Origin: Labilithrix sp.
GTDB lineage: Bacteria; Myxococcota_A; Polyangia; Polyangiales; Polyangiaceae
DNA: 64,000 bases
Assembly (NCBI GenBank): GCA_019637155.1
Contig: JAHBWE010000018.1
Span: forward strand, 158,493-222,492
Reading direction: 5' to 3'
Position 1 is the first letter of the stretch. The number at the start of each line of letters is the position of its first letter. The notes under the pieces were generated by a model, which did not search any database, was not told the origin of the DNA, and worked only from the letters and a program-made list of their open reading frames with translations. Shown in pieces: positions 1 through 7,777 of the stretch. Both the position numbers and the translations under genes were made by a program.

Positions 1-350
1 TCGATCGCGACGGGCGCGGCGAGCAGCACCTGCCCGAGCGCGGTGCCCGCCTGGTAGTGCCCCGGATGCGCGTGCGCGGTGCCGACGAAGAGGTCGCCGA
101 GGCCGCGCTTCTTCGCCGGCGCGCGGTGGTGCGCGGTCGGCGGCGGGCCGTCGAAATAGTAGAAGCCGCTCGTCGCGACGGCCGCCTTCGTCAGCGTGAC
201 GTCCCAGCCGAAGCCGGTCGTGAAGGTGGTCCTCGCCGACGGATCGCCGGCCGCGGTCGTCTTCATCACGATGCGTTTGCCGGTCGTGCCGCTCTCTTCC
301 GAGCTGCACGCGACGAGGACCAGGGCGAGGACGAGCCAACGAGACGACAT
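1..350 (-). CDS. His-rich lipoprotein, C-terminus cut by window edge
   Basis: Reads leftward from ATG at 350 and leaves the window open, so only about 116 residues are visible. The N-terminus is a lipoprotein signal (hydrophobic run ending LVLVAC, Cys15), so the protein should be anchored in the envelope. The visible mature part ends with a His-rich stretch, GTAHAHPGHYQAGTALGQ. It begins 8 nt after the stop of the TonB-dependent receptor on the same strand and is very likely in the same operon. No family was recognised with certainty. The His cluster and the neighbours suggest metal binding, which is inference only. Confidence 0.75.
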   Translation of the reverse strand, partial: MSSRWLVLALVLVACSSEESGTTGKRIVMKTTAAGDPSARTTFTTGFGWDVTLTKAAVATSGFYYFDGPPPTAHHRAPAKKRGLGDLFVGTAHAHPGHYQAGTALGQVLLAAPVAI

Positions 351-358
351 GAGATGCC

Positions 359-2710
359 TCACAGGTAGAGCGCGAGCGTGCCGAGGACGGTCCGCGGCGC
401 GCCGGCGGTGATGTGACGTTGCGGGACGAGCGACGGCGCCGCGCCGCGTTGGAAGTTGGAGGCGAACGTGTACTCGCTGTCGTGCCAGAACAGGTCGAGC
501 AGGTTGAACGCCGAGACGCCGAGCGAGATCTCCTTCAGGCGCACGCTCGCGAGCACGTCGAGGAGGAACGCGTCCTTGCCGAGCTCGGAGTAGGGGAGGG
601 GGCGCTTGCCGATGTACGTGCCGCCCACGCCGAGGTGGCCGGTGAGCGGGCGATCGAAGACGCGGCCGAGCGTCGGCGTCCACGCGACGTCGGTGCGCGT
701 CACGAGCTGCGGCGCGTACGGGAGGAGATCGCCGGCCGCGTAGCCCGCGTCGGTGTTCGTGAACTCGGCGCGGGTGAAGGTCGCGCTCGCGCTCGCGCTG
801 AACCAGTCGGTGGGGCGCGCGGACATCTCGGCGGTGAAGCCGGTGCGGCGCGTCGGCGGCGTGCGCTCGTTCCGCGCCGTCTGCTGGTTGAACGCGAGGT
901 CGTCGGAGAGGTCCGTCCGGAAGAGCGCCGCCGTCGCGCGGAGGCGCGCCTCCTGGTAGCGGAGCCCCGCCTCCCAGCTCTCCACCGTCGTGAAGGGCGA
1001 GCGCTGGCCCTGTTGCAGGCTCCGCGCTTGCGGCGAGCGGAAGCCGTCGCCGAAGCTCGCGACCGCGCGGAGGCCGGAGACGAGGCGCACGTCCGCGGTC
1101 GCCTTCTTCCCGAGGTGCATGCCCTGCGCCGAGCGGCGCTCGCCGGTCGCCTCCTCGATCGAATACGCGAGGCCGTCGAGGCGCGCGCCGCCGCGGACGG
1201 TGAGGCGTGAGATCGGGTGCACCGCGACGTCGAGGTAGCTCGCGATGTCGGTCGCGCGGACCTTCGTCGCGAGGGTGGCGAGGGTGACCTCGCCGGTGTC
1301 GACCGCGAGCTTGTCCTGCGACTGCTCGATCGCGTCGTGGCGCGCGGTGACGCCGGCCTCGAACGAGTCGTTCGCCGCGAAGAGCTTCACGTGGCGGTGG
1401 TACGAGCTCGTGAGGCCGAACGTCGTCGCGTCGTTCAGCTGCTGCTCCGAGTTCCCGCGCGCCGACGCCGCGTTCGCTCGCGCGACCGCCTCCGCGCTGC
1501 CGCTCACCGGGAGGAGGAGGAAGCCGGTGAAGTTCTGGCGGAGGCGCATCGAGCGCGCGACGACGTAGGGCGCGATCGAGAGGCGCGACGACGCGTCCGC
1601 GCGCGTGAGATCGAGGACGACCTGCGAGCGCGCCGCGTCGCCGCCTTGTTTGGGATCGTAGGTGCCGAAGCGATCGACGCGGCCGCTCCGGACGTCGGAG
1701 AGGCGCACGACGCCGGCGGAGTCGAAGCTCGTCGCGAACGTCGACGCGAGCACGCGCGCCGTCGTCGTGTCGGCGAGCTTGTACTCCGCCTGACCGATCG
1801 CGGAGGTGCGCGTCGTCGCGCGCGCGGGGCCGAACCCGTCGGTGGCGTAGTGCTCCGCCGCGACGAAGGTGCTCTCGGAGGTGCCCTCCGGGTGGTAGGC
1901 GAGGAAGAAGCGGCGCGCGCCGAACTGCCCCGCGGTCGCCTTCGCGGTGACGCCGGGCTCGTCGTAGCCGAGGTCGAGCCAGAGGCTCCCCGCCACCGCG
2001 AAGTCGCCCTGCCGCGGATCGTAGGCGCCGGGCGACGAGCGGATCCGGCGCACGACCTCGGGCATCAGGAAGTTCAGGTCGGCGTAGCCCTGGCTATGGA
2101 TGTTCGAGACGTCGTTGACCGGCGCGCCGCCGGCCCAGATCTCGACGTCCTGACCGTGGACTGCGTCGAAGCCGCGGAAGAAGATCTGCTGCGCCGCGCC
2201 TTCGCCGGAGTGCTGCGTCATCGTGATGCCGGGCACGGTGAGGAGCAGATCGCTCGCGGTGCGATGCGGCGCGGCGGCGAGGACGTGGCGCTCTTGCACG
2301 ACCTCGGACGCGCTCCGCGGCGGCGGCGGGTTGCGGCCGCCGCCGACGTGCACCGTCGCCGGCTCCTCCGCGGCGGCGAACCGGATCACGCCGCGCGTCT
2401 TCGCGGCGACGGGTTTGTCGTCGCGGAGCGCGGGATCGAAGGTCCACCTCCGCGCGGCTTCGAGCGCGCGCGCGTCGAGCTCCGCGTCGCCGGTCGACCG
2501 TTCGAGCTCCACGTCCTCGACCGCGCCCGTCGCCGACACGGTGAAGACGACCGGCACCTCGACGTCGCGCGCGCCCGGGCGACCGTGCGGCCACTCCCCC
2601 GCCGGCTCCGACCTCGGCGCGGGCGCGACCGGATCGTGCGCGAGCGCGGGGGCCGCTTGCGTGACGGCGGCGGCCGCGACGCAAGCGCAGCAAAAGAGGA
2701 GGCGGCGCAC
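359..2710 (-). CDS. TonB-dependent receptor with N-terminal TonB C-terminal-like domain
   Basis: Outer-membrane receptor of 783 residues, GTG start. A signal peptide (about 1-24) is followed by a domain resembling the TonB C-terminal domain (about 45-112, with VVFTVSATGAVEDVELERS and ARRWTFDPA), a proline-rich linker, a plug domain (about 135-240, with LLLTVPGITM and IFFRGFDAVHGQDVEIW) and a C-terminal beta-barrel. The family takes up siderophore or metal complexes, vitamin B12 or oligosaccharides using TonB energy; the substrate cannot be read from the sequence. Neighbours with His/Cys-rich motifs favour a metal or metal complex. Carrying a TonB-like domain on the receptor itself is unusual compared with classical receptors. 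It is divergent from the gene at 2773. Confidence 0.9.
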   Translation of the reverse strand: MRRLLFCCACVAAAAVTQAAPALAHDPVAPAPRSEPAGEWPHGRPGARDVEVPVVFTVSATGAVEDVELERSTGDAELDARALEAARRWTFDPALRDDKPVAAKTRGVIRFAAAEEPATVHVGGGRNPPPPRSASEVVQERHVLAAAPHRTASDLLLTVPGITMTQHSGEGAAQQIFFRGFDAVHGQDVEIWAGGAPVNDVSNIHSQGYADLNFLMPEVVRRIRSSPGAYDPRQGDFAVAGSLWLDLGYDEPGVTAKATAGQFGARRFFLAYHPEGTSESTFVAAEHYATDGFGPARATTRTSAIGQAEYKLADTTTARVLASTFATSFDSAGVVRLSDVRSGRVDRFGTYDPKQGGDAARSQVVLDLTRADASSRLSIAPYVVARSMRLRQNFTGFLLLPVSGSAEAVARANAASARGNSEQQLNDATTFGLTSSYHRHVKLFAANDSFEAGVTARHDAIEQSQDKLAVDTGEVTLATLATKVRATDIASYLDVAVHPISRLTVRGGARLDGLAYSIEEATGERRSAQGMHLGKKATADVRLVSGLRAVASFGDGFRSPQARSLQQGQRSPFTTVESWEAGLRYQEARLRATAALFRTDLSDDLAFNQQTARNERTPPTRRTGFTAEMSARPTDWFSASASATFTRAEFTNTDAGYAAGDLLPYAPQLVTRTDVAWTPTLGRVFDRPLTGHLGVGGTYIGKRPLPYSELGKDAFLLDVLASVRLKEISLGVSAFNLLDLFWHDSEYTFASNFQRGAAPSLVPQRHITAGAPRTVLGTLALYL

Positions 2711-2772
2711 GGGCGGCGGACCGTAGCACGACGCAATGAAATCGTGTCATCGCAGGCCGTGCGGGATGGTGT
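2711..2772. promoter_or_regulatory. Divergent promoter region with shared motif (2723-2743)
   Basis: This 62-bp gap separates the receptor gene (minus) from the Cys/His-rich secreted protein (plus). It contains GTAGCACGA, a few bases, then ATGAAATC at 2723-2743. Almost the same string lies at 5533-5552 in the other divergent gap of this cluster. In both places the motif ends 10-12 bp before the minus-strand start codon. It may be a core promoter, an operator, or both. Confidence 0.45.
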
Positions 2773-3201
2773 ATGCTTGCCCCCGTGCGTAAGGCGCGTC
2801 TCCGTCGACGAGCGATCGCGTGGCTCCGCCTCGCGCTCGCGCTGTTGTCGATGGTCGTCGCGCTCGGCGGCGCGCTCCCTGCGTACGCGCGGATGGCGGC
2901 GGGAGCGCAGGCGCACGTGTGCCACTGCGACACCGGCGGCGATCACGCGCACTGCGCCTGCCCGATCTGCTTCCCCGAGCTCGACACGTCGCTCGAGGTC
3001 CGCATCCTCTCGATCTCCGGGAAGTGCGGCGACGACGACACCGGCTGGCGGACCTTCGGCGAGCCCGGCGTGATGCCCGCGCCGTTCGTCGCGCTCGTCG
3101 CGCTCACCGACGAAGAGACTCCGTTCGCTCCGCCGCGCGAGCTCGTCACGCGCTCTTGCGATCCACCCGATCCGCCACCGCCTCGATCCGTCTCCCTTTG
3201 A
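2773..3201 (+). CDS. Secreted Cys/His-rich small protein
   Basis: A 142-residue protein with a basic N-terminus and a hydrophobic signal segment (about 18-40), so it is probably exported. Just after the signal lies a dense metal-ligand patch, HVCHCDTGGDHAH followed by CACPIC, with further Cys residues later (SGKCGDDD, RSCDPPDP). The tail is proline-rich. No known family was recognised. The patch looks able to bind Cu, Zn or Ni, but this is inferred from composition. GTG at 2785 is an alternative start. It is transcribed away from the TonB receptor and towards the YcnI-like gene. Confidence 0.65.
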   Translation: MLAPVRKARLRRRAIAWLRLALALLSMVVALGGALPAYARMAAGAQAHVCHCDTGGDHAHCACPICFPELDTSLEVRILSISGKCGDDDTGWRTFGEPGVMPAPFVALVALTDEETPFAPPRELVTRSCDPPDPPPPRSVSL

Positions 3202-3209
3202 AGTCACTC

Positions 3210-3296
3210 AACGTCGGGGCTCGCCCCGACACCCCACGGCCCTCGCGCTGCGCGCTCGGGGAGCTGCGCACCCGCATGCGCGGCCGCTTCTGGGGA
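3210..3296 (+). repeat. Dispersed intergenic repeat, copy A
   Basis: Lies between the genes at 2773 and 3323. It begins with a hairpin at 3213-3230 (GTCGGGGC/GCCCCGAC, 8-bp stem, TC loop) and ends GCGGCCGCTTCTGGGG. The reverse complement of 41409-41507 has the same architecture and is nearly identical over about 60 bases by eye. Both copies are intergenic. Confidence 0.75.
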
Positions 3297-3322
3297 CCCA
3301 TCGGACTTTTTTGGAGACGACC

Positions 3323-4033
3323 ATGAAAATCAAGCTTTCTGCTGCTGTTGTTGCATCGACTTCGCTCCTCGTCGCGGCTGGCGCGAGCGCCCACGTGGGC
3401 GCGGGCACTCCCGTCCTCAACGCGAACGCGAACCAGGAGGTGGTCCTCACGATCGGTCACGGCTGCGACGTCGAGGGGGCGAACCCGCCGCAGACGACGG
3501 ACACGATCAGCCTCAAGGTCGACGTCCCGGCCGGCGTCACGGGCGTCCGCGCGATCTCGAACGCGGACTTCCCGACCGTCACGCTCGACAAGGACGGGGA
3601 CGGCAACGTGACCGCGATCACGTGGTCGAAGGCCGACGGCCTCGACGCTGACAGCCAGTACTACAAGGTGTCGTTCCGCGCGCGGATGCCGGCGGCGCCG
3701 TTCACGAAGGTCTATTTCAAGTCGCACCAGAAGTGCAAAGCGCCCGGGAAGGACGCGGAGTGGATCCGCACGCCGACCGAGAACCCGGGCGCGGAGCCCG
3801 CGGCGGAGGTGACGCTCCTCCCCGCCAAGGCGCCCGGCTGGAACAAGTACAAGGTCCCCGTCGCGATCGACGACGTCGCCGCGTCGGGCTTCTTCAAGGA
3901 CGCGCAGATCGTCTGGAAGGGCAGCGCCGCGTTCAGCGCGAACGCGGTCACGGCGGAGCAGATCAAGACCGAGGCCGGCGTCACGGCGCTGACCTCCATC
4001 GCGGTGGACGAAGAGATCTTCGTGAAGTGGTGA
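3323..4033 (+). CDS. YcnI-like DUF1775 periplasmic protein
   Basis: A 236-residue exported protein. ATG at 3323 is preceded by GGAG at 3313-3316. The signal peptide ends ASA and mature residue 1 would be His (HVGAGTP). That matches the YcnI/DUF1775 family, in which the N-terminal His helps bind Cu(II) in the Bacillus protein. The domain fills the protein (TIGHGCDVEGANPPQTTDTI near the start; VWKGSA and the ending EEIFVKW at the C-terminus). The family normally sits beside copper import or copper chaperone genes, here replaced by small lipoproteins. The role is probably periplasmic copper binding. It is followed after 10 nt by the next lipoprotein gene. Confidence 0.8.
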   Translation: MKIKLSAAVVASTSLLVAAGASAHVGAGTPVLNANANQEVVLTIGHGCDVEGANPPQTTDTISLKVDVPAGVTGVRAISNADFPTVTLDKDGDGNVTAITWSKADGLDADSQYYKVSFRARMPAAPFTKVYFKSHQKCKAPGKDAEWIRTPTENPGAEPAAEVTLLPAKAPGWNKYKVPVAIDDVAASGFFKDAQIVWKGSAAFSANAVTAEQIKTEAGVTALTSIAVDEEIFVKW

Positions 4034-4043
4034 GGCGCGAACG

Positions 4044-4328
4044 ATGAAGCGCTTCGTCTTGCTCGCCGCGTTCACCGCGGCCCTTCCGGTCATCGCGCTC
4101 GCGTGCGGTGACTCCTCCGACGGCGGCGGTCCCGCGCCGGGCACGCCCGACAGCGGTCCGACCTCCACCGCGACGAACACGACACCGACCAGCACGGCGA
4201 CGACCCCGCCCGTCGACGCCGGACCCGACGCGCCCGCGCGGCGCACGGGCTGCCTCGATCGGCCGACGAACGTCGAGCGTCCGGACAGGCTCCCTTGCGA
4301 GCTCATCCCGCCGGGGCTGACGCTATGA
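4044..4328 (+). CDS. Small lipoprotein, Thr/Pro-rich
   Basis: A 94-residue lipoprotein with lipobox near LPVIALAC (Cys21), a Gly/Pro/Thr-rich linker of about 50 residues, and a short tail with two Cys (RTGCLDRP, LPCELIPPG). No domain was recognised. Its stop overlaps the start of the next gene (ATGA at 4325-4328), so the two are probably translationally coupled. It follows the YcnI-like gene by 10 nt. Confidence 0.7.
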   Translation: MKRFVLLAAFTAALPVIALACGDSSDGGGPAPGTPDSGPTSTATNTTPTSTATTPPVDAGPDAPARRTGCLDRPTNVERPDRLPCELIPPGLTL

Positions 4329-4876
4329 AACGCGCCGCGATCGTCGGCATCGGGCTCGCGCTCGCGCTGGTCGTGGCGTGCTCTTCGTCCGGCTCGGACG
4401 CTCCGCCCAACCACGCGGGCTCGTGCGCGATCCTCGCGAGCCAGTGCCATCCCTACGACGGCAAGTCTCAGCTCGGGACCGAGTGTCACGAGCTGGGGCA
4501 CGACGGCGACGACGCGAAGTGCGGACCGCGCCTGGCCGAGTGCCAGGCGGAGTGCCCGGAGATCGAGGGCGGCGGTCTGCCGTTCGAGATCGTCGACGGC
4601 GCCGTCGTCGACAAGGACGCGGGGTCGGAGACGGACGCGGGGCCGGACGCGGGGCCCGACGAGTGCGAGACCTACTGCACCTGCCTGGAGCAGTTCTGCT
4701 CCGCGAAGTACACCGAGCTCTACGCGAGCGCCTCGTGCGCCGCGACGTGCCGATCGAGCTTCAGCCAGGACGACCGCGCGTGCTTCTTCGAGGCATGCAC
4801 GAAGGCGAAGGACCTCGCGGAGGAGAACCGGAAGCACGAGTGCGATCACGCGTCGGGCGTGATCGAGTGCCACTGA
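4325..4876 (+). CDS. Cys/His-rich lipoprotein, CHPxD family member 1
   Basis: A 183-residue lipoprotein (lipobox LALVVAC, Cys19). The first part has a patterned Cys/His domain: CAILASQCHPYD, then TECHELGHDG, then CGPRLAECQAEC. The same spacing recurs in the 94-residue lipoprotein at 5574, so the two are paralogues. An acidic DAGPDAG linker leads to a second Cys-rich region (CETYCTCLEQFC, SCAATC) that is absent from the paralogue. No known family was recognised. His and Cys pairs suggest metal binding or a disulphide-rich fold. It starts within the stop codon of the upstream gene. Confidence 0.7.
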   Translation: MKRAAIVGIGLALALVVACSSSGSDAPPNHAGSCAILASQCHPYDGKSQLGTECHELGHDGDDAKCGPRLAECQAECPEIEGGGLPFEIVDGAVVDKDAGSETDAGPDAGPDECETYCTCLEQFCSAKYTELYASASCAATCRSSFSQDDRACFFEACTKAKDLAEENRKHECDHASGVIECH

Positions 4877-4898
4877 GCCGCGAGGCCCACTCGGCTCA
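4874..4898. terminator. Candidate bidirectional terminator made of two stop codons
   Basis: TGAGCCG (4874-4880) pairs perfectly with CGGCTCA (4892-4898) across an 11-nt loop. The first TGA is the stop of the plus-strand lipoprotein and the last TCA is the complement of the stop of the minus-strand transporter. There is no U-tract, so termination is possible but unproven. Confidence 0.35.
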
Positions 4899-5522
4899 CA
4901 CCCCGGCGAGCGTGCGGACCGCCCACACGACGCCGACGACGATCGACATCACACCGGCGACACGACACAGGAGCGGCGCGAGACGGGGAAGCTTCCCCGC
5001 TCGCGCCAGCACCGGACCCGCGAGGAGCGCGAGCGCGACCATCCCGAGCACGGTGCCGGCGGCGTAGAGGGCGAGGCTCATGAGCCCCGCCGTCACCGTC
5101 GGCGCCGCGAGCGCGATGAGGGCGGCGAGCGCTCCGCTCCCCGCGAGCCCATGCATCACCCCGATCGCGAACGGACGCTTGCCTCGCTCGAGCGCCGACG
5201 CCTTCGGATCGACCGCAGGATGATCATGCTTCGATTCACGCAACGTACGCAGACCGAGGTACACGAGCATGGCTCCGACGAGGAGCTCGAGCACGGTCGT
5301 GACGCGATCGGGCAGCTCCACGCCGAGGACGACGAGCGGACCGCCGACGAGCACGAGCATGGCCGCGTGGCCGAGGCCCCAGCAGCCGGCGTAGAAGACC
5401 CCGCGCCCCGGCGACGGCGCGCGGACCATGACCGTGGCGACCGCGGTGATGTGGTCCGGCTCCAGCGCGTGCCGCGCGCCTTGAACGATGCCGGCAACAC
5501 CCGAGAGCAGCGCGGGGCTCAC
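4896..5522 (-). CDS. NicO/UreH-like nickel-cobalt-type membrane transporter
   Basis: A 208-residue multi-pass membrane protein, GTG start. The N-terminal helix carries HALEPDHI (His18, Asp23, His24), the signature of nickel/cobalt permeases and of the related UreH/NicO group. A second conserved motif is GVMHGLAGSGALAALI. About six hydrophobic segments are visible, with a short His-containing cytoplasmic loop (SKHDHPAVD). The length fits the compact UreH-like group rather than full NiCoT permeases of about 330 residues. Likely role: transport of Ni, Co or another divalent metal across the inner membrane. It is divergent from the CHPxD lipoprotein at 5574. Longer upstream starts lack a plausible signal. 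Confidence 0.7.
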   Translation of the reverse strand: MSPALLSGVAGIVQGARHALEPDHITAVATVMVRAPSPGRGVFYAGCWGLGHAAMLVLVGGPLVVLGVELPDRVTTVLELLVGAMLVYLGLRTLRESKHDHPAVDPKASALERGKRPFAIGVMHGLAGSGALAALIALAAPTVTAGLMSLALYAAGTVLGMVALALLAGPVLARAGKLPRLAPLLCRVAGVMSIVVGVVWAVRTLAGV

Positions 5523-5532
5523 GGCCGGAACG

Positions 5533-5552
5533 GTAGCACGAACGATGAAATC
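5533..5552. promoter_or_regulatory. Second copy of the cluster's promoter motif
   Basis: GTAGCACGA, then ACG, then ATGAAATC. It sits in the 51-bp gap between the transporter gene (minus, start 5522) and the lipoprotein gene (plus, start 5574). It matches 2723-2743 at nearly every position, with one base fewer in the middle. Confidence 0.45.
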
Positions 5553-5573
5553 AGTAACACTCACGGAGTAGTC

Positions 5574-5858
5574 ATGAAGATCGCATTGGTCCCTGTGCTC
5601 GCGCTCGCGCTCGTCGCGTGCGGCGACGACGACAAGAAGACGGACGACCCCAAGGGCTCGAGCGGGTACACCGATCACTCGAGCCCGTACCCGGCCTGCG
5701 ACGCCATCATCAAGGCGTGCCACCCGCTCGACACGGGCGAGGGCACGATCCACGACTGCCACGACCAGGGCCACCTCGCGAAGTCGGAGGCCGACTGCAC
5801 GCCGGTGAAGGACATGTGTCTCGCGGCCTGCGTCGCGGACGGCGGAAGCCCGCAGTGA
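5574..5858 (+). CDS. Cys/His-rich lipoprotein, CHPxD family member 2
   Basis: A 94-residue lipoprotein with ATG preceded by GGAG at 5565-5568. Lipobox LALALVAC (Cys16). The mature part shows CDAIIKACHPLD, IHDCHDQGH, then CTPVKDMCLAAC, the same order and spacing as in the lipoprotein at 4325. This gene is the minimal form of that family, so the shared Cys/His part is probably one domain. No characterised relative was recognised. It is divergent from the NicO-like gene and shares its promoter region. Confidence 0.7.
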   Translation: MKIALVPVLALALVACGDDDKKTDDPKGSSGYTDHSSPYPACDAIIKACHPLDTGEGTIHDCHDQGHLAKSEADCTPVKDMCLAACVADGGSPQ

Positions 5859-5929
5859 GCGTGCTAGGTTTTCTTCGTTCGCGGCGAAACCGCCCGCCGG
5901 CTCGCGGCGTAGCTCTCCCGAGGTCTTCG

Positions 5930-6424
5930 ATGCGTGTTCTCTTCGTCCTCCCCGCCCTGTTGGCTCTCGTCGCATGCTCCGGGGACGACGACGGAGGCGC
6001 GACCGGCTCGACGTCGGGCGCCGGCACCGCCTGCGCCGCCGACACGCGGAAGGACGTGTACACGCCGGGCATGGCGAAGCTGGCGTCGGACCTCCAGCTC
6101 CAACTCGTCGACTCCGCGTTCACCCCGAGCGACAAGCCGGTGCAGCCGGGTCAGGTCCAGAAGGGCATGAACGCGATCACGGTGGAGGTGCTCGACGCGA
6201 ACAAGGCGCCGCTCGACGGCGCGAACGTCTCGCTCAGCCTCTGGATGCCCGACCACGCGCACGGCAGCGCGCGCACGCCGAAGGTGACGCCGATGGGCGG
6301 CGGCAAGTACGAGATCAGCGAGGTCTGGCTCCCGATGGCCGGCCTCTGGCGCTTCCGCATCGGCGTGACCGCGAACGGCGCGCCGCCGAAGGAAGCGGAC
6401 TTCAACTTCTGCATCGACGGGTGA
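5930..6424 (+). CDS. YtkA/FixH-like lipoprotein
   Basis: A 164-residue lipoprotein (lipobox LLALVAC, Cys16) with GAGG a few bases before the ATG. Residues about 40-164 resemble the YtkA-like/FixH beta-sandwich: an Ig-like fold with AITVEVLDANKAPLDGANVS, then WMPDHAHGS, and GLWRFRIGV near the end. The Met/His-rich WMPDHAHG loop is the position where this family often carries metal ligands. Together with the YcnI-like gene upstream it suggests copper handling (inference). Its stop TGA directly abuts the stop of the convergent cytochrome gene. Confidence 0.75.
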   Translation: MRVLFVLPALLALVACSGDDDGGATGSTSGAGTACAADTRKDVYTPGMAKLASDLQLQLVDSAFTPSDKPVQPGQVQKGMNAITVEVLDANKAPLDGANVSLSLWMPDHAHGSARTPKVTPMGGGKYEISEVWLPMAGLWRFRIGVTANGAPPKEADFNFCIDG

Positions 6425-7777
6425 TCACTTGAGGCACGCGCCGACGCCCGCCGCGATCGTCCACTCCCTCGTGCCGCTCGCGAGGTCCCAGGTCGGGACC
6501 TGGGCGAGGATGGCCGGGTCGAGGTCGCCGGACGCGACGAGGTCGTCGAGCAGATCGAAGTCGAGCGGGCGCATGCGGACGCGCATCTTCACGCTGTCGG
6601 GGATGACCGGGAGGCGGTAGCTCTTCTTCACCGAGTGGATGAAGCGCGGGTCGAGCGTGTCGGCGGTGACGGCGGGCGGGAGCTGCGCCGCCTCGAAGCG
6701 CGCCGCCTCCCAGAACATGTGCGTCTCGGTCCCGTCGGGGCGGAAGACCTTGTCGCGGAGGAGCCAGTAGTCCGGGTCCTCGTGCTTCGACGCCGCCTTC
6801 CGGTCCTCGACCACGCCGCTCGTGAGGACCGGCGCGCCGTCCTTCGTCGCGATGAGCTCGACCCACGCGCGGCGGTCCTGGTTCGCGCCGCTCGGGAAGC
6901 CGTGCCCCGCGAACGCGTTGTCGAGCGTGACCTCGGCGACGGGGCCGTCCGTCGGCGTGACGCGCACGCAGAGCTCGGTGAGGAGCGTGTTGTCGAGGAA
7001 GGTCTGCACCGCCTGCCGCTGCTCCTCCACCCCGAAGAACGGCGTGAGCGCGACGTCGACGCCGGGCATCGCGTGCGAGTGGACGCGACGCGTCGGCGTG
7101 TCGGGGCCGGACGCGGCCTTGCCCTCGCGTCCTTCCATGTGGCACTTGCCGCACGAGAGCTGCCCCGGCTGCGCGTAGAGCGACTCCTTCCACTCCTTGA
7201 AGGTGCGCTCGATGTGCGCGCCGTGCGGGGTGACGACGTCGTGGCACGCGCCGCAGAGGGAGGAGGACTCCTGCGCCTCGCGATCGTGGAGCGGCGAGTA
7301 CATCGACTTGTGCGGCGTCGACTTGGCGGGGTCCTTGATCGATCCGCGCATCACGTCGTCGTTCGCGAGCACGAGCGGGTTGTTGTGCGTGCCCTCGATC
7401 GCGCTCGCGGTGTGGCAGAAGAAGCACGTGACGCCGCGCACGGAGGTGGGGAGCTCGGCGAGGTTGGTGCCGTCCTTGGTGAGGCCGAGGCGGAGCGCCA
7501 TCGGCGCGTGGCAGCCGACGCAGAAGTCGGCGGACGCGCCGTTCGTCTCGCGCAGCATGCGCTTGTTCATCGCGAGGAAGACGGGGTCCTCCGCCGCGTA
7601 GGCGTGCATGCTGCTCGACCACTCGCGGAACGCCTCCGCGTGGCACGGCAGGCAGTTGTTCGGGTCCTGCAGCGCCTGGCCGGTGAGCGTGATCTTCGGC
7701 TCGTCGCCGTCGCTGCACGCCGCGGGGGCGACCACGCCGGCGGCGAGCAAGGAGGAGAGGAGGAGGCGCGCCTTCAT
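6425..7777 (-). CDS. Pentahaem cytochrome c, C554-like, lipoprotein
   Basis: A 450-residue exported electron-transfer protein with a lipobox-like signal (APAAC). Five CxxCH haem motifs are visible: CLPCH, CVGCH, CFFCH, CGACH and CGKCH, all in the first half. This matches cytochrome c554-type multihaem proteins. The C-terminal half has no haem motif and looks beta-rich (AEVTLDNAFAGHGFPSGANQ). It probably carries electrons in the periplasm or at the outer membrane; donor and acceptor are unknown. The ATG overlaps the stop of the upstream cytochrome-like lipoprotein gene (ATGA), indicating coupled translation. Confidence 0.85.
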   Translation of the reverse strand: MKARLLLSSLLAAGVVAPAACSDGDEPKITLTGQALQDPNNCLPCHAEAFREWSSSMHAYAAEDPVFLAMNKRMLRETNGASADFCVGCHAPMALRLGLTKDGTNLAELPTSVRGVTCFFCHTASAIEGTHNNPLVLANDDVMRGSIKDPAKSTPHKSMYSPLHDREAQESSSLCGACHDVVTPHGAHIERTFKEWKESLYAQPGQLSCGKCHMEGREGKAASGPDTPTRRVHSHAMPGVDVALTPFFGVEEQRQAVQTFLDNTLLTELCVRVTPTDGPVAEVTLDNAFAGHGFPSGANQDRRAWVELIATKDGAPVLTSGVVEDRKAASKHEDPDYWLLRDKVFRPDGTETHMFWEAARFEAAQLPPAVTADTLDPRFIHSVKKSYRLPVIPDSVKMRVRMRPLDFDLLDDLVASGDLDPAILAQVPTWDLASGTREWTIAAGVGACLK

